Shown here piece after piece: positions 45,920 through 55,116 of a stretch of 64,000 nt of DNA. The DNA is from Corynebacterium canis. GTDB lineage: Bacteria; Actinomycetota; Actinomycetes; Mycobacteriales; Mycobacteriaceae. A program made the translations under genes and the position numbers. The number at the start of each line of letters is the position of its first letter. Position 1 is the first letter of the stretch. The notes under the pieces were generated by a model. The model was not told the origin of the DNA and did no database searches. It saw only the letters and a program-made list of their open reading frames with translations. The stretch covers positions 1,819,247 to 1,883,246 of the forward strand of contig NZ_CP047080.1 of the NCBI RefSeq assembly GCF_030408595.1. Reading direction: 5' to 3'.

Positions 45920-46612
45920 ATGACCAACAAGCAACCAAAGCTTGATATGTCCTCCTTGTCCGATAGGCAACGCCGTATCCTTGAGGTCATTCGTGATGCT
46001 GTAGTACTGCGCGGCTATCCGCCAAGCATTCGCGAGATTGGAGACGCCGCTGGGTTGCAATCCACTTCTTCCGTTGCCTACCAACTTCGCGAGCTCGAAA
46101 AGAAGGGCTTTTTGCGGCGTGACCCGAACAAGCCGCGCGCGGTGGATGTTCGACACCTTCCTGGGGCGGTGCCGCCGAAGGCCGGTCCGAAACCGCGTCC
46201 GAAGGATATGGAGAACCCCTACGATCCGGAGAGCACGGACGCTCATTTTATTCCCGTGGTCGGCTCCATCGCCGCCGGCGCCCCGATCCTCGCCGAGGAA
46301 AATATTGAGGATTATTTCCCGCTGCCGGCGAACATTGTCGGCGAGGGCGACCTGTATGCGCTCCAGGTCATTGGTGAATCCATGAAGGACGCCGGCATTT
46401 TGGACGGCGACTGGGTCGTGCTGCGCTCGCAGCCGGTAGCGGAGCAGGGTCAGTTCGTGGCCGCCATGATTGAGGGTGAGGCGACGGTCAAGGAGTTCCA
46501 TAAGGACGCCACCGGGATTTGGCTTTTGCCACATAACGACGCCTTCTCCCCCATTCCGGGCGAAGATGCGGAAATCCTTGGAATTGTCGTGTCATTGATC
46601 CGAAAATTCTAA
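45920..46612 (+). CDS. lexA: SOS repressor LexA
   Basis: 230 residues from ATG 45920 ([17 protein letters not shown]). The winged helix (about 10-75) contains [20 protein letters not shown]. The self-cleavage site is the Ala-Gly in [12 protein letters not shown], the catalytic Ser is in GESMKDAGI, and the Lys is in EATVKEFHK. RecA filaments trigger cleavage and induction of repair genes. The upstream in-frame codons lack a ribosome site and similarity. It is followed by sugR 150 nt on. Confidence 0.95.
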   Translation: MTNKQPKLDMSSLSDRQRRILEVIRDAVVLRGYPPSIREIGDAAGLQSTSSVAYQLRELEKKGFLRRDPNKPRAVDVRHLPGAVPPKAGPKPRPKDMENPYDPESTDAHFIPVVGSIAAGAPILAEENIEDYFPLPANIVGEGDLYALQVIGESMKDAGILDGDWVVLRSQPVAEQGQFVAAMIEGEATVKEFHKDATGIWLLPHNDAFSPIPGEDAEILGIVVSLIRKF

Positions 46613-46765
46613 AACAGCAGGCACTCGGAGGTGAAACCACCCCCACATTTGTGGATTTTCTACCGAAACCCGCCTCCGAATGCCCACTTGAACTTCACTT
46701 CATGCAAAACTTAGTCACAGAAACGGGCACAAAACCCACGCCGTGTTTTTGAATTGAGGTTTCGC

Positions 46766-47545
46766 ATGTATGCCGAGGAACGCCGACGCCAGATCGCATC
46801 GCTGACTGCGGTGGAAGGGCGGGTCAACGTTACCGAGTTGGCCGCGCGCTTCGATGTCACAGCTGAAACCATCCGCCGTGACCTCGCAGTGCTCGATGCC
46901 GATGGTTCCGTCCACCGCGTACATGGCGGGGCCGTTGCCAGCCAGAATTTCCAAACCACCGAGTTTTCTGTCGACGCCCGCGCCAAGTCAGCGTCGACGG
47001 CAAAGTCGGCCATCGCCCGCGCGGCCCTGGACTATTTGCCGGACGCGCAGGGCGGCATGTTCCTCGATGCGGGAACTACGCTCGCCGCCTTGGCCGAGCT
47101 GATCGCGGACCGCCCGAATGCGCGCCAGTGGTCCATCGTCACCAATTGCCTGCCCATCGCGATGCAATTGGCCGCCTCCGGTCTGGAGGAGGTGCAATTG
47201 CTGGGGGGCAGCGTGCGCGCCATCACGCAGGCCGTAGTGGGGGATACCGCCTTGCGCACCTTGGCGTTGATGCGGGCCGATGTCGCCTTTATTGGCACCA
47301 ATGCGCTCACCTTGGATCACGGCCTGTCCACCGCGGATTCCCAAGAGGCCGCGGTCAAGCGCGCGATGATCACCAACGCCAATAAGGTGGTGGTGCTTTG
47401 TGATTCCACGAAGATGGGCTGCGATTACCTGGTGAGTTTCGCCGACATCGACGATGTGGACGTGGTGATCACGGACGCGGGCGCCCCCGAGTCCTTTGTG
47501 AATTCGCTGCGGGACCGCGAGATCCAGGTGGTGTTGGCGGAATGA
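46766..47545 (+). CDS. sugR: DeoR-family repressor SugR
   Basis: 259 residues from ATG 46766 (MYAEERRRQIASL). DeoR winged helix: VNVTELAARFDVTAETIRRD (about 18-37) and VHRVHGGAV. The sugar-phosphate-binding DeoR C domain includes MFLDAGTTLAAL and VVVLCDSTKMG. In C. glutamicum the gene at this position is SugR, which represses ptsG, ptsI, ptsF and other sugar genes and is relieved by phosphorylated sugars. It is coupled by ATGA to the 1-phosphofructokinase-like gene. It is a paralogue of fruR at 50.5 kb. Confidence 0.85.
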   Translation: MYAEERRRQIASLTAVEGRVNVTELAARFDVTAETIRRDLAVLDADGSVHRVHGGAVASQNFQTTEFSVDARAKSASTAKSAIARAALDYLPDAQGGMFLDAGTTLAALAELIADRPNARQWSIVTNCLPIAMQLAASGLEEVQLLGGSVRAITQAVVGDTALRTLALMRADVAFIGTNALTLDHGLSTADSQEAAVKRAMITNANKVVVLCDSTKMGCDYLVSFADIDDVDVVITDAGAPESFVNSLRDREIQVVLAE

Positions 47546-48486
47546 TCCTCACACTTACCCCGGTCCCCTCGCTGGACCGCACGGCCACCACCGGGGAGCA
47601 GCTGGGCCCAGACATGGTGTGCCAGCTTGGCGATATCTCCACCGTCCCCGGCGGCGTGGGCGTCAACGTCACGCACACCTTGTATCGCGCCGGGCGCGAT
47701 ACCTTGGCGGTGTTCCCCGCCCCGGAGATTAGCCACTATATGCGCCTGATGGCGGTGACCGGCACCCCGCACCAATTCGTTGCGGTGCCGGGCCCCATCC
47801 AGATGCATTTCACGTTGACGGATCCTGCGGGCGCCACCACGGTGCTCAAGGACCCGCCGATGCCCTTGGACCCTACCCAACTAGCCATGCTGCGGGATTT
47901 GGCCGTGACGCTGGCGGAGACGGCGTCGTGGGTGCTGCTTGCGGGCCCCTTGCCCAATATTGCTACTGCCGCTTGGTACGTGGAGGTGATTCGCGCATTA
48001 ACGTTGTACCACCCCAAGGTTCGGATCGCCGTGGCCACTGAGGGTGATGCTTTGCACGCGCTGGTGCGGCAGCTCGCCGTGACCCATCCTCACGTACTGG
48101 TGGTCACCCAGGCCGATTTGGCCAGCGTCACCGGCCGCAACCTACAAGAGGTTGACGACGCCGCGCTCCTCGCCGCCGCCGATGAACTCGTCGCCTCCGG
48201 GGTTCCGGAGGTGTTGGTGGCGTGCTCCCGCTCCCACGCGGTGCTTGTCAATGAGTCTGAGGCGTGGTCGGCCACCACCCCCGCCCCGGGCGGTCGCCAG
48301 GGCATCCACTGGCGGGAAAGCCTGCTGGCCGGCTATCTGATGGCCGCTGAGGATGATGCCCCGCCCGCGCAGCGCCTCGCCTCCGCATTGGCCTATGCGC
48401 ATGCCCAGGGAAGCCAGTGGGATAATTTCCTGCCCACGCCGGATCTGGTCCAGCACGACGTTGTGGAATGCACCCAACTCCGCTGA
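47542..48486 (+). CDS. PfkB-family 1-phosphofructokinase-like protein lacking the catalytic motif
   Basis: 314 residues, colinear with FruK from the first residue (MILTLTPVPSLDRTA against MILTLTPNPSIDQTL). However, the substrate loop AGGKGINISR of FruK reads PGGVGVNVTH here, and the catalytic GAGDS near the end is replaced by HWRESLLAGYL: the anion-hole glycines and the base Asp are gone. It therefore looks like a pseudo-kinase, perhaps sensing fructose-1-phosphate. It starts inside the sugR stop (ATGA), suggesting a partner role with SugR. C. glutamicum has a similar gene in this position. The frame is fully open. Confidence 0.85.
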   Translation: MILTLTPVPSLDRTATTGEQLGPDMVCQLGDISTVPGGVGVNVTHTLYRAGRDTLAVFPAPEISHYMRLMAVTGTPHQFVAVPGPIQMHFTLTDPAGATTVLKDPPMPLDPTQLAMLRDLAVTLAETASWVLLAGPLPNIATAAWYVEVIRALTLYHPKVRIAVATEGDALHALVRQLAVTHPHVLVVTQADLASVTGRNLQEVDDAALLAAADELVASGVPEVLVACSRSHAVLVNESEAWSATTPAPGGRQGIHWRESLLAGYLMAAEDDAPPAQRLASALAYAHAQGSQWDNFLPTPDLVQHDVVECTQLR

Positions 48487-48532
48487 TTGTGATACTTCCC
48501 ACATCGGGCGGAAATGCCCCCGAAAACGGGAG

Positions 48533-48553
48533 GCCCCGCGGGTTTCGCGGGGC
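48533..48553. terminator. Hairpin between convergent sugR operon and ptsI
   Basis: GCCCCGCG (48533-48540) pairs perfectly with CGCGGGGC (48546-48553) across a 5-nt loop, midway between the two convergent stops. Likely a shared terminator, although T runs are short. Confidence 0.65.
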
Positions 48554-48579
48554 ATTGACCTTGGTCTGACGGACCGTAA

Positions 48580-50271
48580 CTAGGGCTGGATCACCTCACG
48601 CACGGCGGCGCGTGCCTCGGTGGCACCCTCGGCATTCAGGGCCGCCGCGGCGGCCTTCTTGCAGGTTTCCAGATCCACGGCGGCCAGCTGCGCGCCCACC
48701 CCGGCGATGGCGGTGGATGCGGAGGACAGGGAGTTCACACCCAACCCGGTGAGCACGCAGGCGAGCAGCGGATCGGCAGCGGCCTCGCCACACACGCCCA
48801 CGGCGGTATCAAAGCGCTTGCCTTCCTTGCAGGTATGTTCGATCAGGCGCAGCACGGCGGGCTGCCACGGGTCGGTCAGATACGCCAGCTGCGGGGACAT
48901 GCGGTCCGCCGCCATCGTGTACTGCGTGAGGTCATTGGTGCCGATAGACACGAACTTCAGGTGCGGCATGATCTTATCCGCCATCAGGGCGGCCGCCGGA
49001 ACCTCGATCATGGCGCCAGCGATCAAGCCGCGCTCCCCACACAAACTTGCGAACCATTGCGCCTCCCGGGCGGTAGCCACCATGGGTGCCATGACCCAGG
49101 TCGGGGCGCTTTCCCCGCGGTTGCTTTGCTTGACGGCCAAGGCCACGGCGTCGAGCTGCCGGGTCAATAGCTCCTCATTCGCGCGAGCCACGCGCAGGCC
49201 GCGCACACCCAGCGCCGGGTTTTCCTCATCGGCCAAGGTGGCAAACGCCACCGGCTTATCGGAGCCGGCGTCCAGCGAGCGCACCACCACCTTGGAATTG
49301 GGGAACGCCTCGAACACCTTGCGGTACACGGCGGCCTGCTCCTCCACGGTCGGCTCCGTGGTGGCGTTCAGGAAGCACAGCTCGGTGCGGAACAGGCCAA
49401 TGCCCTCGGCCTGGGTGTTGTGTGCCACGCGGGCACCGTTGCCGTCCTGCACATTGGCCAGCAATTGCACCAGGTGGCCGTCCTTGGTGCGGCCCGGTCC
49501 GCGCCACTGCGCCACACGCGCCGCCACCAATTTGTGTTCCGATACGGCGGTCTTGGCCACCTCGGGGTCGGCGTTGAGTGTAATGGTGCCCAGCGCGCCG
49601 TCGACAAGCACGGGCTGGCCGGACTGAATCTGGTGAATCTTCTTGCCCGCGGCCACGATACACGGCACGTTCAACTGGCGGGCAATGATCGCAGTATGGC
49701 TGGTGGGCCCGCCCAACTCCGTGACCAATGCGGTGAAGTGCTTGGTGTCCAGCGCCGCGGTATCGGCGGGCGAAAGGTCATCGGCAAACAGCACAACCTC
49801 GCCTTCCACCTGCGGCAAGCCCGGCTCGTCCTCGCCCCGGAGCTCGGCGATCACGCGGTCCCGAATATCGCGGAGATCGGTCACACGTTCGGCCATCACG
49901 CCACCGGCGGCTTCGAACTGAGTGATGAACTTGGTGGTGGCGGTCACAATGGCGTAGTCGGCGGGGTGCCCACCGGTGATGCCCTTCTTCACGGCCTTGC
50001 GCCACCCGCGGTCACGCACCATGCCGGCGGTGGCGGCAAGCACCTCGCTCGCCGGGCCCTCGGCTGCTTCCGAACGTGTGCTCAACCGATCGGCCACCGC
50101 ATCGGCGGCCTCCACAAAGCGTTGGTACTCGGCTTCACGTTCCGCTTCCGGGACCACCGCGCCGGCGCGCGGCAGCTGGGGGCGGGGGCGGATCCATACG
50201 GCTTCGGCGTACGCGACGCCAGGCACCACGGCGGTGCCCTTTAAAACTGTGTCATGTGTCACTTCGGTCAT
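48580..50271 (-). CDS. ptsI: PTS Enzyme I
   Basis: 563 residues. Takes phosphate from phosphoenolpyruvate and passes it to HPr. The active-site His (about 191) is in GGPTSHTAIIARQ. The PEP-binding half has LFRTELCFL, VVVRSLDAGSDKP and, near the C-terminus, VGVCGEAAADP with its conserved Cys. The protein begins TEVTHDTVLKGTAVVPGVA. The sole EI in the window, it serves all PTS sugars. It is divergent from fruR over about 230 nt, so it may share control with the fru genes. Confidence 0.95.
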   Translation of the reverse strand: MTEVTHDTVLKGTAVVPGVAYAEAVWIRPRPQLPRAGAVVPEAEREAEYQRFVEAADAVADRLSTRSEAAEGPASEVLAATAGMVRDRGWRKAVKKGITGGHPADYAIVTATTKFITQFEAAGGVMAERVTDLRDIRDRVIAELRGEDEPGLPQVEGEVVLFADDLSPADTAALDTKHFTALVTELGGPTSHTAIIARQLNVPCIVAAGKKIHQIQSGQPVLVDGALGTITLNADPEVAKTAVSEHKLVAARVAQWRGPGRTKDGHLVQLLANVQDGNGARVAHNTQAEGIGLFRTELCFLNATTEPTVEEQAAVYRKVFEAFPNSKVVVRSLDAGSDKPVAFATLADEENPALGVRGLRVARANEELLTRQLDAVALAVKQSNRGESAPTWVMAPMVATAREAQWFASLCGERGLIAGAMIEVPAAALMADKIMPHLKFVSIGTNDLTQYTMAADRMSPQLAYLTDPWQPAVLRLIEHTCKEGKRFDTAVGVCGEAAADPLLACVLTGLGVNSLSSASTAIAGVGAQLAAVDLETCKKAAAAALNAEGATEARAAVREVIQP

Positions 50272-50358
50272 TTCCTGCCCTGTCTCGTCACTGGTGATAT
50301 CTTCCCCAGCCTAACATCAAATTCCCAACATGTCCGCAAACAATCAAACATTTAGGTG

Positions 50359-50388
50359 TTGACAAACCCACACTAGTGGGCGTAAACA
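50359..50388 (+). promoter_or_regulatory. fruR-fruK-ptsF promoter with internal palindrome
   Basis: TTGACA (50359-50364) and TAAACA (50383-50388) with an 18-nt spacer. The spacer contains CCCAC-ACTA-GTGGG (50368-50381), which also includes CACTAGTG, a possible operator for FruR or SugR. The fruR ATG is 117 nt after the -10. Confidence 0.55.
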
Positions 50389-50504
50389 GAAAGGGACAGA
50401 CCTCATAACCGCAATATCAATGAGACATTCCCAACAAATCGGACACCAAGGCAAACACCAAACGCCCGATTGTCCGTGATTCCGAGCCACTCTTGGAGGT
50501 GAGC

Positions 50505-51293
50505 ATGTTCACAGTCGCACAGCGGCGATCCGAGATCGCCAACGCTACGGTCCTCCACGGACACTCCAGCGTCGCCGAACTTGCCGCAAAATTTGAGGTC
50601 ACCCAAGAGACGATCCGCCGTGACCTGAAAGCCCTGGAAGCGGACAACCTAGTGCACCGCGTCCACGGCGGTGCGGTGGCCCCCGTCCAGGATGGTAAAC
50701 CCGCAGCATCTGAGCCGGATTTCGCCCAGGCTTCGCTGCACAACGCCCCCGAAAAACTGGCCATCGCCCGGGCGGCCGCGCGGCTGCTTCCGGAGCCCAG
50801 CGGCAGCTTGTTCCTCGACGCCGGCACCACCACCGCGGCGTTCGCCGGGGAAATGGCCAATTGTTATCAGGACCAGCGCTGGACGGTGGTCACCAATTCT
50901 TTGCCGGCGGCAATGACGCTGTCCATTGCGGGCGTTCCCGGCATTAACCTGCTGGGCGGCCCGATGCGCACGTATACCCGCGCGGTGGTCGGCGAGCAGG
51001 CTGTGTCTACGCTGGATGCCTTGCGCGCCGATTTCGCCTTCCTCGGTACGAACGCGATTTCGGAGCGCCACGGGTTGTCCACGCCGGACCCGACCGCCGC
51101 GGCGGTGAAGCGTGCGATGGTGCAACAAGCGAACACCGTCGTGGTGCTGTGCGATTCCTCCAAGTTTGATCGTGACTATTTGGTCACATTCGCGCAGCTT
51201 GAAGACATCGATGTTGTAGTTACTGATACCAACGCTTCCCCCCGATTCCTTTCGCTGTTACGCTCACACAACATTGAGGTGATTCAACCGTGA
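50505..51293 (+). CDS. fruR: DeoR-family repressor FruR
   Basis: 262 residues from ATG 50505 (MFTVAQRRSEI), with GGAGGTGA just upstream. DeoR helix-turn-helix (SSVAELAAKFEVTQETIRRD, about 20-39), HRVHGGAV, then the ligand domain with LFLDAGTTTAAF and VVVLCDSSKFD. It heads the fruR-fruK-ptsF operon and should repress it in the absence of fructose-1-phosphate. It is a close paralogue of sugR; position assigns which is which. Its stop overlaps the fruK GTG (GTGA). Confidence 0.9.
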   Translation: MFTVAQRRSEIANATVLHGHSSVAELAAKFEVTQETIRRDLKALEADNLVHRVHGGAVAPVQDGKPAASEPDFAQASLHNAPEKLAIARAAARLLPEPSGSLFLDAGTTTAAFAGEMANCYQDQRWTVVTNSLPAAMTLSIAGVPGINLLGGPMRTYTRAVVGEQAVSTLDALRADFAFLGTNAISERHGLSTPDPTAAAVKRAMVQQANTVVVLCDSSKFDRDYLVTFAQLEDIDVVVTDTNASPRFLSLLRSHNIEVIQP

Positions 51294-52255
51294 TACTCAC
51301 ACTGACACCAAACCCAAGTATCGACCAAACGCTTGTACTTTCGGAACCGCTGCGGCCCGGCGCGGTGCAGCGGGTGTCGCAAGTTTCCAGCGTCGCGGGC
51401 GGTAAGGGCATCAATATTTCCCGCGCCTGCCATTACGCCGGTGTGGATACCCTTGCCGTATTCCCATGCGATGCCGACGATCCCTTCCTCAGCTTGCTGC
51501 AAATGTTGGATATCCCACATCACCCCGTGGCGATGAACGACACCGTGCGCACCAATACCACCGTCACTTCCCCAGGCGGCGAGACCACCAAGCTCAATGG
51601 GCCCGGGCCGCAGCTTTCCCCCGCCGTGCTTGCCCAACTTGAGCAGGTACTTATCGACGCCGCGCCTGCCGCACAAGCCATCGTCCTCGCCGGTTCCTTG
51701 CCCAAAGGCACCCCGGAGGATTGGTATGTGACCTTGGTTGCCAGCCTGCGGAAGAAAAACCCAGACCTCATGATTGCCGTCGATAGTTCCGACGCCCCCC
51801 TGCGCGCGCTTTCCCCCGGCTTGGACCGTGGCATCGCGCCCTCGCTGATCAAGCCGAACGGTGTGGAACTCGGCCAACTCATGAATACGGACGGCGAAGC
51901 CTTGGAGGCCGCCGCCGCACGCGGGGACTACTCCGAGATCGTCCGCGCCGCACAGGATCTTGTGCAGCGCGGCATCCCCGAAGTCTTGGTGACCCTCGGT
52001 GCCGCGGGTGCGGCGCTGGTCACCGCTACCCAGGCGTGGATCGCCACGCCGCCACCCATCGAATGCGTTTCCACCGTCGGCGCTGGTGACAGCACCCTAG
52101 CCGGCTACATCATGGCCCGCACCACGGGTGCGGATCACGCCTCAGCCCTGAAAACCGCCGTGGCTTATGGTGCCGCGGCAGCCTCCTTACCTGGGACGGT
52201 CATCCCCGCTCCCAGCGACATCAACCGTGACGGCGCCACCGTCAAAGACTTTTAG
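51290..52255 (+). CDS. fruK: 1-phosphofructokinase
   Basis: 321 residues from GTG 51290. Phosphorylates fructose-1-phosphate, made by PtsF, to fructose-1,6-bisphosphate. PfkB signatures are intact: AGGKGINISRA (about 38-48) and STVGAGDSTLAGYI (about 261-274, catalytic Asp in GAGD). Substrate-region LAGSLPKGTPEDWY is also present. It is coupled to fruR by overlap and 12 nt from ptsF. Compare the degenerate copy at 47.5 kb. Confidence 0.95.
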   Translation: MILTLTPNPSIDQTLVLSEPLRPGAVQRVSQVSSVAGGKGINISRACHYAGVDTLAVFPCDADDPFLSLLQMLDIPHHPVAMNDTVRTNTTVTSPGGETTKLNGPGPQLSPAVLAQLEQVLIDAAPAAQAIVLAGSLPKGTPEDWYVTLVASLRKKNPDLMIAVDSSDAPLRALSPGLDRGIAPSLIKPNGVELGQLMNTDGEALEAAAARGDYSEIVRAAQDLVQRGIPEVLVTLGAAGAALVTATQAWIATPPPIECVSTVGAGDSTLAGYIMARTTGADHASALKTAVAYGAAAASLPGTVIPAPSDINRDGATVKDF

Positions 52256-52267
52256 GATCAACGAACC

Positions 52268-54286
52268 ATGAGCACCATCACACCCTCGCTTGTGACGCTG
52301 GATGCCGACTTCGGCGTCACGCCACAAGACGTTATCGGCCAATTGGCCAAAACGGTCGCGGCGGCCGGTCGTTCCACCAACGCCGCCCTCCTTACCGAGG
52401 ATGCCTGCGCCCGCGAGGCAAAATCCGCCACCGGCGTGCCCGGCGGCGTAGCCATCCCCCACTGCCGCACCGCCGCCGTCAACGAACCCACCCTCGCCTT
52501 CGCCCGCCTGTCCCGCCCGGTCGATTTCGGCGGTCCCGACGGCGACGCGGACCTGGTCTTCCTGATCGCCGCCCCCGAAGGCGGCGGCAAGGTCCACCTG
52601 AAAATCCTGTCCACCCTCGCCCGCGCCCTGGTCCGCAAGGACTTTATCGCCGCGCTACGCACCGCCCAAACCAAGGAAGAAATCGTCGACCTGGTCATGG
52701 ACGTGCTCAGCAAAGCCAAAGATCGCAAACCCAAAGCCGATGCCGCGGCCGCACCGGACGCAGCCTCCGGCGCCAAAGCCGCAGGCGACATCACCCGCAT
52801 CGTAGCCATCACGGCCTGCCCCACCGGCATCGCCCACACCTACATGGCCTGCGACTCCCTCAAGCAAACCGCGGAAGAAATGGACGGGGTGGAACTCCAG
52901 GTAGAAACCCAAGGATCCTCCTCCGTCACCCCCCTGCCCGCGGACGTCATCGCCGCCGCCGACGCCGTGATCTTTGCCACCGACGTCGGAGTCAAAGACC
53001 GCGAGCGCTTCTCCGGAAAACCCGTCATCGAATCGGGCGTAAAACGCGCGATCAATGAACCCAAGAAGATGATCGAAGAAGCCGTGGCAGCGTCGCGGAA
53101 CCCCAACGCGCGCAAGGTAACCGGGGCGTCGACAAGCAGCAACAATGCGGAAGAAACGGCGGCGCAACTCGGCTGGGGCAAGCGCATCCAGCAAGCCGTC
53201 ATGACCGGCGTGTCCTACATGATCCCCTTCGTCGCAGCCGGCGGCCTCCTCCTCGCGCTCGGCTTCCTCGTCGGCGGCTACGACATGGCCAACGGCTGGG
53301 AAGACATCGTGGCCAACCACTCGCTGACCAACCTGCCCGGGCACGAAGTCGGCGACATGACCTTCGACCGCGGCGGCTTCCTCCTCTACTTCGGCGCCGT
53401 CCTCTTCGCAGCCGGGCAAGCCGCCATGGGCTTTATCGTCCCCGCGCTCTCCGGGTACATCGCCTACGCACTCGCCGGACGCCCCGGCATCACCCCCGGC
53501 TTCGTCGGCGGCGCCATCTCCCTGGCAGTCGGCGCCGGCTTTATCGGCGGCCTAGTCACCGGCATCCTCGCCGGCCTGGTAGCAATGTGGATCGGCTCCT
53601 GGAAGGTGCACCGCATCATCGCCTCGCTCATGCCGGTGGCAATCATCCCGCTGCTGAGCTCCCTGATCGTCGGCCTCTCCATGTACCTCTTCCTCGGCCG
53701 CCCGCTATCCGCACTGCTGGAAGGCCTGCAAAACTGGCTGAGCTCCATGTCCGGATCCTCCGCCGTACTGCTCGGCATCATCCTCGGCCTGATGATGTGC
53801 TTCGACCTCGGCGGGCCCGTCAACAAAGCCGCATACCTCTTCGCCACCGCCGGGCTATCCACGGGTGACGACGCCTCCCTCAAAATCATGGCCGCCGTCA
53901 TGGCCGCCGGCATGGTACCCCCGATCGCCCTCTCCGTGGCCACCTTCCTGCGCCCCCGCCTATTCACCGACGCCGAACGCGAAAACGGCAAATCCGCCTG
54001 GCTGCTCGGCCTGTCCTTTATCTCCGAAGGCGCGATCCCATTCGCCGCAGCCGACCCGTTCCGCGTGATCCCCGCCATGATGGTCGGCGGTGCCGCTACC
54101 GGCGCCATCTCCATGGCCTTCGGCGTCGGGTCCCGCGCGCCCCACGGCGGCCTGTTCGTCCTGTTCGCCATCGATCCGGCGTGGGCATGGATCGCGGCCA
54201 TCCTGGTTGGCACCGCAGTCTCCGCACTTGCGGTAGTCGCCCTGAAACAATTCACCGGGAAACAAGCTGTGCCCGCTCGGGCATAA
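52268..54286 (+). CDS. ptsF: Fructose PTS EIIABC
   Basis: 672 residues in order A-B-C. EIIA (about 1-150) has its phosphoryl-accepting His65 in GGVAIPHCRT. EIIB (about 178-275) has Cys184 in ITACPTGIAHTYMA. EIIC (about 300-665) has about ten membrane segments, including MTGVSYMIPFVAAGG and FDLGGPVNKAAY, and carries the sugar. Fructose is imported and released as fructose-1-phosphate for FruK. Linkers between domains are Ala/Lys-rich. It is preceded by fruK and followed by ptsH after 90 nt. Confidence 0.95.
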   Translation: MSTITPSLVTLDADFGVTPQDVIGQLAKTVAAAGRSTNAALLTEDACAREAKSATGVPGGVAIPHCRTAAVNEPTLAFARLSRPVDFGGPDGDADLVFLIAAPEGGGKVHLKILSTLARALVRKDFIAALRTAQTKEEIVDLVMDVLSKAKDRKPKADAAAAPDAASGAKAAGDITRIVAITACPTGIAHTYMACDSLKQTAEEMDGVELQVETQGSSSVTPLPADVIAAADAVIFATDVGVKDRERFSGKPVIESGVKRAINEPKKMIEEAVAASRNPNARKVTGASTSSNNAEETAAQLGWGKRIQQAVMTGVSYMIPFVAAGGLLLALGFLVGGYDMANGWEDIVANHSLTNLPGHEVGDMTFDRGGFLLYFGAVLFAAGQAAMGFIVPALSGYIAYALAGRPGITPGFVGGAISLAVGAGFIGGLVTGILAGLVAMWIGSWKVHRIIASLMPVAIIPLLSSLIVGLSMYLFLGRPLSALLEGLQNWLSSMSGSSAVLLGIILGLMMCFDLGGPVNKAAYLFATAGLSTGDDASLKIMAAVMAAGMVPPIALSVATFLRPRLFTDAERENGKSAWLLGLSFISEGAIPFAAADPFRVIPAMMVGGAATGAISMAFGVGSRAPHGGLFVLFAIDPAWAWIAAILVGTAVSALAVVALKQFTGKQAVPARA

Positions 54287-54376
54287 CCAAAAATCTTGAT
54301 CGCGAAATCCCTAGCGAACGCATCAAGAATTACGTAAAGTTGGGCACATCGCCCCCTCACTTGAAAGGACCATCAC

Positions 54377-54646
54377 ATGGCATCCAAAACCGTGACCGTA
54401 GGCTCCGCCGTCGGCCTGCACGCCCGCCCCGCAGCAATCATCGCGGAAGCAGCAGCCAAGTACGACGACGATGTCTTCCTCGCACTCGTAGGTGAAGAAG
54501 ACGACGACGAACCCACCGAAGCCGCCTCCTCCCTGATGATCATGGCCCTCGGTGCGGAAAAAGGCGACCAGGTTGTGGTGACCTCCGACAACGCCGAAGC
54601 CGTTGAGGAAATCGCCGCTCTGATCGAGCAAGACCTGGACGCCTAA
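54377..54646 (+). CDS. ptsH: PTS phosphocarrier HPr
   Basis: 89 residues. Phosphohistidine His15 lies in VGLHARPAA, and the Ser46-region helix is ASSLMIMALGA. It accepts phosphate from Enzyme I and gives it to EIIA domains. Acidic overall (many Asp/Glu in EEDDDEPTE), a trait of corynebacterial HPr. A GAAAGGA site precedes ATG, and a strong terminator follows at 54663. No HPr kinase gene is in view. Confidence 0.95.
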   Translation: MASKTVTVGSAVGLHARPAAIIAEAAAKYDDDVFLALVGEEDDDEPTEAASSLMIMALGAEKGDQVVVTSDNAEAVEEIAALIEQDLDA

Positions 54647-54662
54647 CCAGCCTCCGGAACAC

Positions 54663-54698
54663 AACGCCGCCGCGGATTTGATTCCCCGGCGGCGTTTT
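54663..54698 (+). terminator. Rho-independent terminator after ptsH
   Basis: AACGCCGCCG (54663-54672) pairs with CGGCGGCGTT (54687-54696), followed by TT. Stem of 10 perfect pairs, 17 nt past the ptsH stop. Confidence 0.85.
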
Positions 54699-54754
54699 GG
54701 TGTTCGGGGTTGGTGGGGTTGGTGGGGCTGGCGTTCCGAGTCGGCGGGGGTGGT

Positions 54755-54795
54755 GGTCAGGGTGGCGGGGCTGGCGGTCAGGGTGGCGGGGCTGG
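54755..54795. repeat. 21-bp tandem repeat, two copies
   Basis: GGTCAGGGTGGCGGGGCTGG occurs at 54755-54774 and again at 54776-54795 within a G-rich, T/G-only stretch that begins at about 54700. Confidence 0.85.
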
Positions 54796-54975
54796 TGGCC
54801 AAGCCGATGCAGATCGGTTGTGCGCCATTTGCTTTGACGGTGTACAATTCATTTAATCCGCCCCAGGAGGCCCGCTGCGGGCCCCAAATCCCATACCCTT
54901 GATTACCCCTTACCGAATCATCGAAAATGGCGCTATTGCAGGTCAACTCGTTGTTTACAACCTATCCCAAATCCC

Positions 54976-55116
54976 GAGTTGAACGTTGTCTACTGATATT
55001 TTTTACACACAAATCGAGAAATCTGTGTAAAAAATATCGCGGCCGGGCCTCAGGGGCGGCCCAGGATGATGAAAATTACACAGAAATCGGATTTTGTGTG
55101 TAAAAAATTTCATGTG
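54976..55116 (-). repeat. 140-bp hairpin-rich intergenic repeat, copy 2
   Basis: Inverted copy of 37434-37573. A perfect 15-bp stem GATATTTTTTACACA (54995-55009) pairs with TGTGTAAAAAATATC (55024-55038) across a 14-nt loop. A GC-rich arm pair (GGGCC/GGCCC) follows, then a second AT-rich stem around 55069-55112 (ATGAAAATTACACA against TGTGTAAAAAATTTCAT). The three hairpins in a row suggest a structured RNA or a small non-autonomous mobile element. Confidence 0.9.
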
